64,000 nt of DNA from Skermanella aerolata KACC 11604 (GCF_000936425.1 NZ_AVFK01000023.1:1-64000), one strand, 5' to 3'; numbered from the stretch's first letter, positions 18,146-27,451 are shown. The notes: generated from the letters alone by a model not told the origin. Made by a program: numbers and translations.

Positions 18146-19177
18146 GTGATCAAGTGCAGCCCACAAAGGCGGGGCATCACCCGTCGGACCCTGCTGGCAG
18201 CCGGCGCCGCGCTGCCGCTGTGCAGCATCATAACGCGCCGAGCCTCGGCTGCCGAATTCAGCTACAAGCTGGCAACCGGCCAGGACCCGACGCACCCGCT
18301 CAACATCCGCGCGCAGGAAGCGCTTGACCGTATCCGTGAGGCGACCGGCGGCCAACTCGACATCAGGCTGTTCCCAGGCAACCAGCTCGGATCGGACACC
18401 GACCTGCTGTCCCAGGTGCGCATGGGGGCCGTCGAGTTCTTCAACCTGTCCTCGTCCATCGTCGCGACGCTTGTGCCCCAAGCCAGCATCGTCAACACCG
18501 GCTTCGTTTTCCCGGATTATGATGCGGTGTGGCATGCGCTGGATGGCGACCTCGGCGCCTATGTCCGTGCCGAGATCGCCAAGCGCGGGATCATGACCGC
18601 ATCGCGCGTCTGGGACAACGGCTTCCGCCACGTCACGACCTCGACACGGCCGATCCAGACGCCGGAGGATCTGCGTGGATTGAAGATCCGCGTCCCGCCG
18701 GCGGCCATGCTGACCTCGGTGTTCAGAGCCCTCAATGCGGGACCGTCTCCCATCAACTTCAACGAACTCTACTCGTCGCTCCAGACCGGGGTGGTGGAAG
18801 CTCAGGAAAACCCGCTCGCCATCATCGCGACGACCCGACTCTACGAGGTGCAGAAATATTGCAGCCTGACCGGCCATGTCTGGGACGGCTACTGGATCCT
18901 GGCTAACCGACGCGCCTGGCAGGCCTTGCCGGAGAACCTTCGCGACATCGTATCGGCCGAGCTCGACCACTCCGCGGGTGATGAGCGTGCCGACATCGCG
19001 AAGCTCACCGAGACGCTGCGTACGAATTTGTCCGCCAAGGGACTTCAGTTCAACGACGTCGATACCGACGCGTTCCGGACGGCGCTGGGCAAGACCAGCT
19101 TCTATCGGGACTGGAAGGCCAAGTTCGGCGACGAAGCCTGGCGCATCCTCGAAAAGACAACCGGAAGCCTGGTGTGA
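18146..19177 (+). CDS. TRAP transporter solute-binding protein (DctP family)
   Basis: A periplasmic TRAP binding protein of about 343 residues. A twin-arginine-like leader (RRGITRRTLLAAGAALPL) suggests Tat or Sec export. The body shows DctP signatures: HPLNIRAQEALDRI, LFPGNQLGSDTDLLSQVRMGAVEF, and the conserved ligand-binding arginine in LRGLKIRVP. GTG 18146 with AGG upstream is preferred over ATG 18098. Ligands of this family are usually carboxylates or sugar acids. Its stop overlaps or abuts the start of the fused permease gene. Confidence 0.88.
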   Translation: MIKCSPQRRGITRRTLLAAGAALPLCSIITRRASAAEFSYKLATGQDPTHPLNIRAQEALDRIREATGGQLDIRLFPGNQLGSDTDLLSQVRMGAVEFFNLSSSIVATLVPQASIVNTGFVFPDYDAVWHALDGDLGAYVRAEIAKRGIMTASRVWDNGFRHVTTSTRPIQTPEDLRGLKIRVPPAAMLTSVFRALNAGPSPINFNELYSSLQTGVVEAQENPLAIIATTRLYEVQKYCSLTGHVWDGYWILANRRAWQALPENLRDIVSAELDHSAGDERADIAKLTETLRTNLSAKGLQFNDVDTDAFRTALGKTSFYRDWKAKFGDEAWRILEKTTGSLV

Positions 19178-19182
19178 TCGAC

Positions 19183-21102
19183 ATGACAAAGTTTGAAAGT
19201 ACGATGCTCCCGGCAGCGGGCGATAGCCCGGCTTCCGTGCATTCCGTGACGGGCCATACGCCCGATCCCCGACAACGCACCCTGGCGGGCAGGCTGGAGG
19301 AGACGCTGGGAATCCTGGTCGAGATCCCGACCGCACTGCTGGTCGTGGTGGAGATCTGCGTCCTGCTTGCCGGCGTGATCTCGCGCTATGTCTTCCACGA
19401 ACCGCTCATCTGGTCGGACGAGTTGGCCTCGATCCTGTTCCTGTGGCTTGCCATGCTGGGATCCGTCGTAGCGTTCCAGCGCGGTGAGCACATGCGGATG
19501 ACGGCGCTCATCGGGATGGCGTCTCCGAAGGTGCGGGCGTTCCTCGAAGTGATTGCGATTGCCCTCCCGCTCGCATTCCTGCTGCTGATTATGTACCCCG
19601 GCGTTGAGTTCGCCTACGAGGAAACCTACATCACGACCCCGGCGCTGGAAATCCAGAACGCCTGGCGGGCCGCTGCGATTCCCGTGGGTACGGCGCTGAT
19701 GATCGCGATGGGCCTGCTCAGGCTCGCCCAGGTGGGAAACTGGCGGCTGGTGACGGGAGCACTGGTGCTGGTGTTGGCGATCGGCGCGCTGCTTCTGGCG
19801 CTGTCACCTGTTCTGCGCCCGCTCGGCAACTACAACCTGCTCATCTTCTTCGTGGGTCTGGTCGCGGCCATGGTGTTCGCCGGTGTACCGATCGCCTTCT
19901 CCTTCGGACTGGCGACCTTCGGCTATCTCGCGACCACCACCCACATGCCCATGATGGTGGTGATCGGCCGCATGGACGAGGGCATGTCGCACCTCATCCT
20001 GCTGGCGGTGCCGCTGTTCGTCTTCCTGGGATTGCTGATCGAGATGACGGGAATGGCCAGGGCCATGGTCGCCTTTCTCGCCAGCCTGCTCGGCCACGTC
20101 AAGGGCGGGCTGTCATACGTGCTGATCGGGGCGATGTACCTGGTGTCGGGTATTTCGGGCTCCAAGGCGGCCGACATGGCAGCCATCGCCCCGGTGCTCT
20201 TCCCGGAGATGAAGCAGCGCGGCGCCAAGCCCGGCGATCTCGTTGCCCTGCTGTCCGCCACCGGCGCCCAGACGGAGACCATTCCCCCGAGCCTCGTGCT
20301 CATCACCATCGGGTCGGTCACCGGTGTCTCCATCACCGCCCTCTTCACCGGCGGCATGCTGCCGGCCGTCGTGCTCGGTGCAGCACTCTGCATAATGGTA
20401 TGGTGGCGCTACCGGGGCGAGGACCTGTCGCATGTCCGGCGCGCCGGCGCCGGCGAGATCGGCCGGTCGCTGGTGATCGCCTTGCCGGCGATAGCCCTGC
20501 CGTTCGTGATCCGTGCCGCAGTCGTCGAGGGCGTGGCTACCGCAACGGAAGTTTCCACGATCGGCATCGTCTACTCGATCCTGGCAGGCCTGCTGGTCTA
20601 CCGGCAGTTCGACTGGCGCCGGCTGATGCCGATGCTGATTGAAACCGCGGCATTGTCGGGTGCTATCCTGCTGATCATCGGAGCCGCGACCGGCATGGCC
20701 TGGGCGCTGACCCAGTCGGGCTTTTCGAGCATGCTGGCGACCGCGATGACCTCCCTGCCGGGCGGCACCGTGTCCTTCCTGGCGGTTTCCATCGTCGCCT
20801 TCATCATCCTGGGCAGCGTGCTGGAGGGTATTCCCGCGATCGTGCTGTTCGGACCGCTTCTCTTCCCGATCGCCCGACAGATCGGGGTGCATGAGGTCCA
20901 CTACGCCATGGTCGTGGTGCTCGCCATGGGCATCGGCCTGTTCGCGCCGCCGTTCGGTGTCGGCTACTATGCCGCCTGCGCGATCAGCCGGATCCATCCC
21001 GACGAGGGGATGAAGCCGATCGTCGGATACATGCTGGCACTGATCGCCGGCCTGATCGTGGTCGCTGCCGTGCCTTGGATCTCGATCGGCTTCCTGGACT
21101 AA
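19183..21102 (+). CDS. TRAP transporter fused small and large permease (DctQ-DctM)
   Basis: A fused TRAP permease of about 640 residues. Residues ~45-200 are DctQ-like (four helices, with WSDELASILFLWLAMLGS). Residues ~215-640 are DctM-like with about twelve helices, including GVPIAFSFGLATFGYLA and SGSKAADMAAIAPVLFPEM. It drives Na+- or H+-coupled uptake of the solute captured by the preceding binding protein. Start: ATG 19183, or GTG 19174 overlapping the previous stop. Fusion of the two permease subunits is common in this family. Confidence 0.88.
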   Translation: MTKFESTMLPAAGDSPASVHSVTGHTPDPRQRTLAGRLEETLGILVEIPTALLVVVEICVLLAGVISRYVFHEPLIWSDELASILFLWLAMLGSVVAFQRGEHMRMTALIGMASPKVRAFLEVIAIALPLAFLLLIMYPGVEFAYEETYITTPALEIQNAWRAAAIPVGTALMIAMGLLRLAQVGNWRLVTGALVLVLAIGALLLALSPVLRPLGNYNLLIFFVGLVAAMVFAGVPIAFSFGLATFGYLATTTHMPMMVVIGRMDEGMSHLILLAVPLFVFLGLLIEMTGMARAMVAFLASLLGHVKGGLSYVLIGAMYLVSGISGSKAADMAAIAPVLFPEMKQRGAKPGDLVALLSATGAQTETIPPSLVLITIGSVTGVSITALFTGGMLPAVVLGAALCIMVWWRYRGEDLSHVRRAGAGEIGRSLVIALPAIALPFVIRAAVVEGVATATEVSTIGIVYSILAGLLVYRQFDWRRLMPMLIETAALSGAILLIIGAATGMAWALTQSGFSSMLATAMTSLPGGTVSFLAVSIVAFIILGSVLEGIPAIVLFGPLLFPIARQIGVHEVHYAMVVVLAMGIGLFAPPFGVGYYAACAISRIHPDEGMKPIVGYMLALIAGLIVVAAVPWISIGFLD

Positions 21103-21307
21103 GCAGATCACCGCTCCCGAAGGGAACCGCTCATGAAGATCGCACCAGAAGGAGCGGTGTGCCTTGCGGGGGCGGGTTACGGCCTTGTCCGACACCATCC
21201 GGAACGCTGGTCACGTGTCCGGGAACAACGCTTCCCGGTAAGTTGTCCCAACACTTGCTGCCACGCACCGCACTTGATCAATCATAAATAACGAGTGGAG
21301 GAATGAC

Positions 21308-22204
21308 ATGACGACGATCGGCTTCATCGGCCTTGGCTCCATGGGTCTGCCCATGGCCTTCAACCTGCTGAAGGCGGGCTTCGGCGTGCGGGGATTCGAC
21401 CTGCGGACCGACGCCGTCGGGCTGCTCGAAGATGCCGGAGGGACAGGCGCCGGCACAGCCGTCGATGCGGCACGCGGAACCGACGCGCTGGTGCTCATGG
21501 TGGTGAACGCGGCCCAGGCCGAAACGGTGCTGTTCACGGACGGAGCCCTGGACCAGCTGGCACCCGGAGGGATCGTGGCGTTGATGGCAACCTGCCCGCC
21601 GGGAGTTGTGACGGATCTCGCCGCGCGGGTAGAGGCCACGGGCCGAGGGTTCGTGGACTGCCCCGTCTCGGGCGGCGTCGTCGGTGCCGTTGGCGCCACG
21701 CTCACGATCATGGCGGCGGCGCGCCGGTCGGTGTTCGAAGCGGCCAAGCCCATCCTTGAGGCCATGGGCGACAAGGTCTACCACGTAGGGGAGGAGCCGG
21801 GACAGGGCGCCACGGTCAAGACCGTCAATCAGCTGCTCTGCGGGGTTCACATTGCGGTGGTAGCCGAAGCCTTCGCGCTCGCTGTCAGGAAGGGCGTGGA
21901 CTTGGGCATCCTGCTTGAGATCATGAGCGGTTCCTCGGCGTCGAGCTGGATGCTGAAGGACCGTGGACCGCGCATGCTCATGGCCGATCCCGAAATCACG
22001 AGTGCGGTGGATATTTTCGTGAAGGATCTCGGGATCGTACTCGAAGCTGGCCGTGACGCAAAGGTGGCGCTGCCGCTGGCCGCCGTCGCCCACCAGCTCT
22101 TCCTCGCCACTTCCGGACGCGGCGACGGGGCTGCCGATGACAGCCAGGTGATCCGCACATACCACGTGATGAACGGAACCCGCGATCTCCCTTCAGGGAA
22201 CTAG
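21308..22204 (+). CDS. 3-hydroxyisobutyrate-dehydrogenase-type oxidoreductase (L-threonate dehydrogenase-like)
   Basis: A beta-hydroxyacid dehydrogenase of 298 residues. The NAD-binding motif is GFIGLGSMG at residue 5, the substrate motif lies in DCPVSGGVVGA, and the catalytic Lys is in KTVNQLLCGVH. The NQLLCGVHIA pattern resembles the LtnD (four-carbon sugar acid 2-dehydrogenase) branch, which I state as a likely subgroup only. A good ribosome site (GGAGG) precedes ATG 21308. It follows the TRAP genes by 205 bases, so it may be in the same regulon and oxidise the imported acid. Confidence 0.8.
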   Translation: MTTIGFIGLGSMGLPMAFNLLKAGFGVRGFDLRTDAVGLLEDAGGTGAGTAVDAARGTDALVLMVVNAAQAETVLFTDGALDQLAPGGIVALMATCPPGVVTDLAARVEATGRGFVDCPVSGGVVGAVGATLTIMAAARRSVFEAAKPILEAMGDKVYHVGEEPGQGATVKTVNQLLCGVHIAVVAEAFALAVRKGVDLGILLEIMSGSSASSWMLKDRGPRMLMADPEITSAVDIFVKDLGIVLEAGRDAKVALPLAAVAHQLFLATSGRGDGAADDSQVIRTYHVMNGTRDLPSGN

Positions 22205-22335
22205 ACGGCGATCCTACGGAAGCTCCGTCACCGGCGACATCCTCCGGGGATGGGAAAAGTCCCTTGCGCGGTCATGAACCATACGATCAATCGAACGACA
22301 GGCCAAAACGACTTGGGCGGGCGCAGCCGCCCACG

Positions 22336-22632
22336 TCACGACGGCTCTCCCGCCGGTAAGTGCATGACAATGGGCTCGCTCAGGAGCATCGGCTCGAGCG
22401 GCGCCATGAAGCGCGCGTGCGCGTCGCTCGGCTCGAAGCCTTGCGTGTGGGCCGCGAGGTCACGCCAGATCACCTCGAGCAGGTAGACGTCGGGGTCGTC
22501 GAGCGTCGGCACGAGGCGGTACCGCAAGCAGCCGTCCGCTCCGGCGAGCAGCGGCGCGACGCTGGCGAATGCGCGCTCGAACGCAGGGGCGGAACCAGGC
22601 AGAAGGCGCAGAAGCGCAAGTTCGGTGATCAT
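22336..22632 (-). CDS. ABM-domain (antibiotic biosynthesis monooxygenase-like) protein
   Basis: A 98-residue ferredoxin-like dimeric alpha/beta-barrel protein of the ABM/YgiN kind, starting at ATG 22632 behind a GAGGAGAG ribosome site. Features are MITELALLRLLPGSAPAFE, GCLRYRLVPTLDDPDVYLLEVIW, and a terminal FMAPLEPMLLSEP. Such proteins oxidise quinols or act as small heme or aromatic monooxygenases. It lies 62 bases after the quinone oxidoreductase gene on the same strand and is probably cotranscribed, which would pair quinone reduction with quinol handling (inference). Confidence 0.8.
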   Translation of the reverse strand: MITELALLRLLPGSAPAFERAFASVAPLLAGADGCLRYRLVPTLDDPDVYLLEVIWRDLAAHTQGFEPSDAHARFMAPLEPMLLSEPIVMHLPAGEPS

Positions 22633-22694
22633 TCGTTCTCTCCTCTCGGGGCGGACGGTCTGGGCAAGCCCTCCCCGACCGTCCACGCGACGTG

Positions 22695-23708
22695 TCAGGC
22701 GGCTCGCTGGGCTGAGGGCGGAGCAGCCGCCTCGCCGGACACGTCGATCACGACCTTGCCGCGCAGTCCCCGTGCGGTGCCGTTCTCCAGCAGTTCATGC
22801 GCTTCAGACATGCGGGCGAGCGGCAGCGTCGCGCCGATCACGGGCTTGACCAGGCCGCGCTCGACGACGCTTGTGAGCGCGTCGAGCTTGCCTCGGTTCT
22901 GACGGGTGAACACGAAGTGGTAGGCCGCGTTCTTGCCCCAGGCGTTGACGAGGTTCTGCGGCTGCGCGATGTCGACGAGACTGACCACGCGCCCGAATGC
23001 CGCAAGCGTGAGTGGGCTTCGCGTGAGCGTGTCACCGCCGATCGTGTCGAAGACGACGTTCACGCCCTCTCCCCCAGTCAGTCGGGCAACCGCCTCCACA
23101 TAGTCTTCGGTGGTGAAGTCGATCGCTTCGTCGGCGCCGAGCGAGCGCACGAAGTCGTGATCGCGGGCGCGCGCCGTCGTGATCACCCGCGCGCCGATCG
23201 CCTTCGCAACCTGAACCGCGATCGTGCCGACGCCGCCCGCGCCGCCGTGGATGAGGATCGTCTCGCCGACCTTCAGCTCCGCGCGCTGGACGAACGCCTC
23301 CCAAACCGTGCCGCCAACGAGCGTCAAGCTCGCCGCCTCAAGATGCGTGAGGTTCCGGGGCTTGCGGCCGACGAGTTCGACGTCGGCGACGTGCTGCTCG
23401 GCATAGGAGCCGGCGTCGCCGAAGATCTTCGGTGTGTAGTAGACCTCGTCGCCGACTGCGAACTCGCGAACGTCCGAGCCCAACTCCTCGACAACGCCCG
23501 AGATGTCATGGCCGATGATCGCGGGCAACGGCACGTAGTCCGTGTAGTCGCCGCGGCGGATCTGGTAATCGAGCGGATTGACGGCAGTGGCGTGCACCCG
23601 CACCCGCACTTGGCGCGGACCGACCTCCGGCACCGGCACCTCGCGCAGTTCGAACACGTCCGGCCCGCCGAAGCGGGTGAGAACGGCTGCCTTCATGGTC
23701 TTGGTCAT
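22695..23708 (-). CDS. Zinc-free alcohol dehydrogenase family / NADPH:quinone oxidoreductase
   Basis: A 337-residue medium-chain dehydrogenase/reductase starting at ATG 23708 ([15 protein letters not shown]). The GroES-like fold is at the N-terminus ([20 protein letters not shown]), and the NADPH-binding [19 protein letters not shown] is central. The zinc ligands of classical ADHs are absent, pointing to the quinone oxidoreductase branch. It is divergent from a LysR gene, with a perfect 6-bp inverted repeat between them, so redox-responsive control is plausible. The downstream ABM gene is likely in its operon. Confidence 0.87.
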   Translation of the reverse strand: MTKTMKAAVLTRFGGPDVFELREVPVPEVGPRQVRVRVHATAVNPLDYQIRRGDYTDYVPLPAIIGHDISGVVEELGSDVREFAVGDEVYYTPKIFGDAGSYAEQHVADVELVGRKPRNLTHLEAASLTLVGGTVWEAFVQRAELKVGETILIHGGAGGVGTIAVQVAKAIGARVITTARARDHDFVRSLGADEAIDFTTEDYVEAVARLTGGEGVNVVFDTIGGDTLTRSPLTLAAFGRVVSLVDIAQPQNLVNAWGKNAAYHFVFTRQNRGKLDALTSVVERGLVKPVIGATLPLARMSEAHELLENGTARGLRGKVVIDVSGEAAAPPSAQRAA

Positions 23709-23826
23709 AACGCTGTCCTTTCGGTAGGAGAGGCAGAGGCGGGCTCCGTGGCCCATGGTCCCGTGGGGACAGTTCCTATTTGACTTGTCGTGATTGCCCT
23801 CGGTAGCGGGTCTGACTTAGGATCAG

Positions 23827-23845
23827 TTTCAACGATACTTTGAAA
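23827..23845. promoter_or_regulatory. LysR-type palindrome between quinone oxidoreductase and lysR
   Basis: TTTCAA-N7-TTGAAA is a perfect inverted repeat with the T-N11-A form of LysR binding sites. It is located 8 bases before the lysR start in the divergent gap (23709-23853). It is the best candidate for the site through which the LysR protein controls itself and the oxidoreductase operon. Confidence 0.5.
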
Positions 23846-23853
23846 GCGGCGCC

Positions 23854-24780
23854 ATGGACGTGAACGACTTGAATCTGTTCGTGCGCATCGCTCAACTCCG
23901 GAGCATCAGTTCCGCGGCCCGCGACTTGGGTGTCACTCCGGCGGGAGCGAGCGCCAGACTGGCGGCGCTCGAGAGAAAGCTCGGGGCCAGGCTTCTCCAC
24001 CGAACGACGCGACAGGCGACCTTGACCGAGGACGGCCTCGCCTTCCTGCCGCATGCGGAGCACGTTGTGATCGCAGCAGAGGCCGCCCGAGCGGCGCTCG
24101 GGCGGGAGCAAGCCGCTCCGCGCGGCACCCTGCGGGTGGCGGCTCCGGCCTCGTTCACGCGCATGCATATCGTGCCAGGTCTGCCCGGCTTTTGCAGACA
24201 ATATCCCGACTTGGCCCTCGACTTGCGCATTTCGGACAGCGTTGCCGATCTCGTCGAAGGTGCCTTCGATGTGGCGGTTCGCTATACCGATCTCAGCGAC
24301 TCGTCCTTCGTCGCGCGGCGGCTCGCTCCAGATAAACGGGTGCTGGTCGCGTCGCCCGAGTACATCGAGCGGCGCGGGCGGCCGAATACGCCCGACGACC
24401 TCGCGGAACACGCCTGCCTCGTTGTCGGTACGCTCGATCTCTGGACATTCCGAGGAAAGGGTGGAGAGCTGATAGAGCGGCGTGTCTCCCCCGGCCTACG
24501 AATCAATGACGGCGGTGCCGTGCGCGATGCGGCCTGTGCGGGGCTCGGCATCGCTCTGATGGCCACTTGGTGCGCCGCGGACGAGCTTCGATCCGGCGCC
24601 CTCGTACCAGCCCTTCCCGAGTACCCGCTCGTCTCGACACAGACGCTTTGGGTGCTTTACCCAAGTTCGCGCGAACTGGCACCGAAGGTGAGGGTCTTCA
24701 TCGACTGGCTCGTCGAGAGATTTGGGGGCCAACCGTACTGGGATCGAGGCCTCGAGAGGATCTTAGGGAACAGCCGATGA
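23854..24780 (+). CDS. LysR-family regulator (CrgA/DmlR-like)
   Basis: A 308-residue LysR regulator. The winged HTH is at residues 1-60 (LNLFVRIAQLRSISSAARDLGVTPAGASARLAALE), and the effector domain (GTLRVAAPASFTRMHIVPGL; FDVAVRYTDLSDSS) is of the CrgA subgroup. This group commonly regulates an adjacent divergent oxidoreductase in response to quinones or electrophiles, which matches its neighbour here. Its 3' end lies about 90 bases before the integrase duplication, so it marks the edge of the mobile region. Confidence 0.88.
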   Translation: MDVNDLNLFVRIAQLRSISSAARDLGVTPAGASARLAALERKLGARLLHRTTRQATLTEDGLAFLPHAEHVVIAAEAARAALGREQAAPRGTLRVAAPASFTRMHIVPGLPGFCRQYPDLALDLRISDSVADLVEGAFDVAVRYTDLSDSSFVARRLAPDKRVLVASPEYIERRGRPNTPDDLAEHACLVVGTLDLWTFRGKGGELIERRVSPGLRINDGGAVRDAACAGLGIALMATWCAADELRSGALVPALPEYPLVSTQTLWVLYPSSRELAPKVRVFIDWLVERFGGQPYWDRGLERILGNSR

Positions 24781-24872
24781 CGCTCGCTCCTGAACACTCG
24801 GATTGCTGGACCCGTCCAATCGACCAGCCGGTGGGTCGAACCGATTTCGGCGGACGCAGGTGTGTTTTCGTT

Positions 24873-25088
24873 TCCCTGCGATCCCAGCTTTGCTCATGGC
24901 GGCTGCACCTCCTGCCCCGCATTCAGGTCCGACGCATGACCTTCTCGGTGACGTTGTTGCGCCAGAGGTCGGATGAGCGCATGTAGCGGCGGGCGACCTC
25001 GACCGACTTGTGGCGGGTCTGGCGCATGACGTCGTGGATCTGGGCCTCCGCCTCGGCCGCCGCGGTGGCGAGCCCGGCGCGCAGGCCA
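24873..25088 (-). pseudogene. Duplicated 3' end of the tyrosine recombinase gene
   Basis: About 214 bases are a near-copy (roughly 90% by eye) of 28726-28938, the 3' end and trailer of the intact integrase gene. The minus-strand reading gives the last ~54 recombinase residues, including LRAGLATAAAEAE, RHKSVEVARRYM (catalytic His/Lys region and nucleophile Tyr) and the same final VMRRT before the stop at 24923-24925. Similarity stops abruptly at about 25086, two bases from the IS5 element end. The 5' two-thirds of the gene is not on the other side of the IS, so this is a truncated relic rather than a simple insertion. Confidence 0.85.
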
Positions 25089-26177
25089 GCGTGTTGCGCG
25101 GAGGGGGAAGAGGCAAACGAGCCCCCATTCCCCATCGTTGATCAGGCGACGCGGACGGAGTTCGGGCATCCAAGATCGAGCATTCGGTTGAGGACCTGGG
25201 CGGCGATGGCGACTTCGGTGGCGCGGGCCCCGTCGCTGTGGAAACGCAACTGATCACCGATGACCTGCTTCCAGCGCGCGAACTGGCCCTCGACGCGGGC
25301 TCTTTCGTTATAGCCGCTGTCGCGCTGCCAGGCCATCCGCCCTTTCCCGGCAATCGCCTGGATGTGACGGTCGCGCTGGTTGGGCTCGGTGTCGGCTGTG
25401 GCGCTGAACACGGCATCAGCGCGGGGTGGGACGATCACCTTCGCGTCCGGATGGCGCTCGTCCAGGGTGGTGTACACGCCGGTTCTGTCATAGCCGCCGT
25501 CACCGAGGAAAAGCTCGACCGGCTCGGCGATCTGGTCGAGCAAGGGTTCGACCTGCGACGCATCATCGACGTCGCGGTCGGTCAGGATGGAGGCGACAAT
25601 CCGGCCGGTCACCGCGTCAAAGCCGATATGCAGTTTGCGCCACGAGCGCCGCCTGCTGGTGCCGTGTTTCTCGACCAGCCATTCACCCGGACCGCTCAGC
25701 TTCAGCCCGGAACTGTCGACCAGCAGGTGGATCGCACCACCGGTGATGCGGGCCTGCGCCGGCAAATCCAGCGTCTGGGCCCGTCGGCTGAGGGTGGAGA
25801 AGTTTGGCACCGGCAGGTCGAGGCCGAGCAACTGGAGGATCGAGCCGATCAGTCCCTCGGTCTGGCGCAGCGCCAGGCGGAACACAGCTCGCAGGATCAG
25901 AGCTGTCGTAATTGCGAGGTCCGAGTAGTGAGGTTGACCGCCCGGCGTAGTCCGCGGCGCCGCTTTCCACGCGACGATCGCCTCATCCGTGAACCACACG
26001 GTGAGACTGCCACGCTGCCGCAGAGCCTCGTTATAATCGGACCAGTTCGTCACGCGTCGCTTCGGCCGCGGAATGTGGTGGCGGCGGGCAGCGTTGGCTT
26101 TATGCGGCATGAAGGCGGGATCCGGAGCATCGAAACAGGTTGTCCCTTACGCGATCCCGCATATCCCTGCAACACGC
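25089..26177. mobile_element. IS5-family insertion sequence (~1.09 kb)
   Basis: The boundaries are inferred from matching ends. GCGTGTTGC-N2-GGA begins at 25089, and the same motif in reverse complement ends at 26177. They flank one transposase gene with short margins, as in IS903-like members of the IS5 family. The left end coincides with the point where integrase homology stops. I see no convincing target-site duplication, which fits a rearrangement after insertion. Confidence 0.6.
25142..26110 (-). CDS. IS5-family transposase
   Basis: An intact 322-residue DDE transposase of the IS5 family (IS903-like). It has the N-terminal helical DNA-binding part (TNWSDYNEALRQRGSLTVWF), the catalytic Asp in LLVDSSGLKL, the second Asp in LGDGGYD, and the Glu in ERARVEGQF. 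The full length and lack of internal stops suggest the element is potentially active. Confidence 0.9.
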   Translation of the reverse strand: MPHKANAARRHHIPRPKRRVTNWSDYNEALRQRGSLTVWFTDEAIVAWKAAPRTTPGGQPHYSDLAITTALILRAVFRLALRQTEGLIGSILQLLGLDLPVPNFSTLSRRAQTLDLPAQARITGGAIHLLVDSSGLKLSGPGEWLVEKHGTSRRRSWRKLHIGFDAVTGRIVASILTDRDVDDASQVEPLLDQIAEPVELFLGDGGYDRTGVYTTLDERHPDAKVIVPPRADAVFSATADTEPNQRDRHIQAIAGKGRMAWQRDSGYNERARVEGQFARWKQVIGDQLRFHSDGARATEVAIAAQVLNRMLDLGCPNSVRVA

Positions 26178-26189
26178 CAACATACATCC

Positions 26190-27065
26190 TCAATAGCAGC
26201 GCCTTCGCGAGAGATAGCAACCTATCAGGCCCAAGACGCCGCTCCCGAACACCGTAAATGTACTCGGCTCAGGGATTTGCCCTATAAAATCGGATGACAG
26301 GACATAAATATCACTGTTGTTTACCTGCAAGAAAATCCGTTGAGTACTTGCATCAGCGTCAATGCCCAATCCACGACCCAATGCGGCAGTCGATATTGCG
26401 GCGATTTCCCTTCCTCCGGCATCAACCTCGACGATTCTCTCGCCAAAAAAATCATTAAGGAAAAACCCGTTTGTAAACGATGAAGTTATGTCTTCTGGCC
26501 CCGGAAATCCCGGAAAACTATTGGAGACCGACACATCTCTGACGACATTCCCATCCCGGGCGTACTGGCGAATAACGTCACTCGCAAACATTGCCTGCCA
26601 AATGCTATCGCCCCTGACTAGAATACCGCCACCGCCGCCAATCGGCACTGTAAACTCCCTGAAAATAGCAGACCCGTCCGTGCGCATCTCAACAATATTA
26701 CCTACTCCATCGCCAACACCAAAAGCAAACACAAATAGATGACCTGTAACCCGGTCAAAGCTTAGGGACGTTGGATAGGATCCTGCTCGGTAGGCTTCTT
26801 CGAAATCCAATTCTTTTATTGCGTTTCCATCAAGATCCAGAGTGTAAATGAAGCCTCCTCCGGAGCCGGACCCGTGAGCAAGATGAAGAACGTCGGAGAC
26901 AGGATTGTACGCTAGGCCAAGGGAGTTTCCTGCTGGGTGTCGGCTGAGAATGGAAGTGATGTCAATGTCCCTCAAAATAGGACCCGCCTCCACTCGCCGT
27001 GGACCGAAGGTCACTACGGCCAAGAGTACGAAGCATACGGCGAGATGCATTTTCATAAGTTTCAT
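26190..27065 (-). CDS. PEP-CTERM sorted exported protein
   Basis: An exported protein of about 291 residues. The signal peptide starts at ATG 27065 (MKLMKMHLAVCFVLLAVV). The middle looks like a beta-propeller/NHL-type stretch (repeated blocks such as AYNPVSDVLHLAHG and SFDRVTGHLFVFAFG). The C-terminus is a canonical PEP-CTERM signal: IPEPSTFTVFG, a hydrophobic helix, then SRRRCY. It should be processed by an exosortase, and no exosortase gene is in this window. Base composition is visibly lower in GC than the flanks and codon choice is more AT-tolerant. It sits beside an IS element, so acquisition by transfer is likely. Confidence 0.8.
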   Translation of the reverse strand: MKLMKMHLAVCFVLLAVVTFGPRRVEAGPILRDIDITSILSRHPAGNSLGLAYNPVSDVLHLAHGSGSGGGFIYTLDLDGNAIKELDFEEAYRAGSYPTSLSFDRVTGHLFVFAFGVGDGVGNIVEMRTDGSAIFREFTVPIGGGGGILVRGDSIWQAMFASDVIRQYARDGNVVRDVSVSNSFPGFPGPEDITSSFTNGFFLNDFFGERIVEVDAGGREIAAISTAALGRGLGIDADASTQRIFLQVNNSDIYVLSSDFIGQIPEPSTFTVFGSGVLGLIGCYLSRRRCY

Positions 27066-27314
27066 TGAACCGTCCCCGCTTGTTTCGTCGGGATAAGGCC
27101 AAAATCGTCTCAAGGCCCAGATCGGCTAACGAGTGTACACTCGCATTCCTGCGTGACAAGCAGAACCATGTCGGCCTGGAGAGCATGTCAAAGTATGGGA
27201 GATCAGGGTAGTAGGCGACGTTTGCGGCGGATAGGCTGGCCGCTGCAGCAGCGGCAACCCTTGGGACGACGATGCGTATTGAGAAGCTGTTCGCAGACAG
27301 GACGTGCCGGCGAG

Positions 27315-27451
27315 AGCACCAAGAACCGTGGGAGATGCTCCAGCAGCGGGGACGCCTGCACGCTCAAGCGTTCCGATTTTCCAAGTAATTTGGCCAGCAG
27401 ATCTGCACCGCACTGATCCAAGCTGGCTAACCTCCCACGGTTCTTGGTGCT
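27315..27451. repeat. MITE-like 137-bp unit with 20-bp perfect inverted ends
   Basis: AGCACCAAGAACCGTGGGAG at 27315-27334 is repeated exactly in reverse complement at 27432-27451, enclosing 97 bases. There is no coding potential that I trust in the unit or in the surrounding 27114-27899 gap. Size and perfect ends fit a miniature inverted-repeat element or a solo pair of transposon ends. I did not see a matching full-length element in the window. Confidence 0.5.

Noticed and set aside
18104-19336. A 410-codon minus-strand frame opposite the TRAP binding-protein gene
   Set aside because: It is a shadow of a well-supported gene with no family signature.
20113-21198. A 361-codon minus-strand frame opposite the TRAP permease
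   Set aside because: Extreme Asp/His/Gln/Gly bias typical of the antisense of hydrophobic helices.
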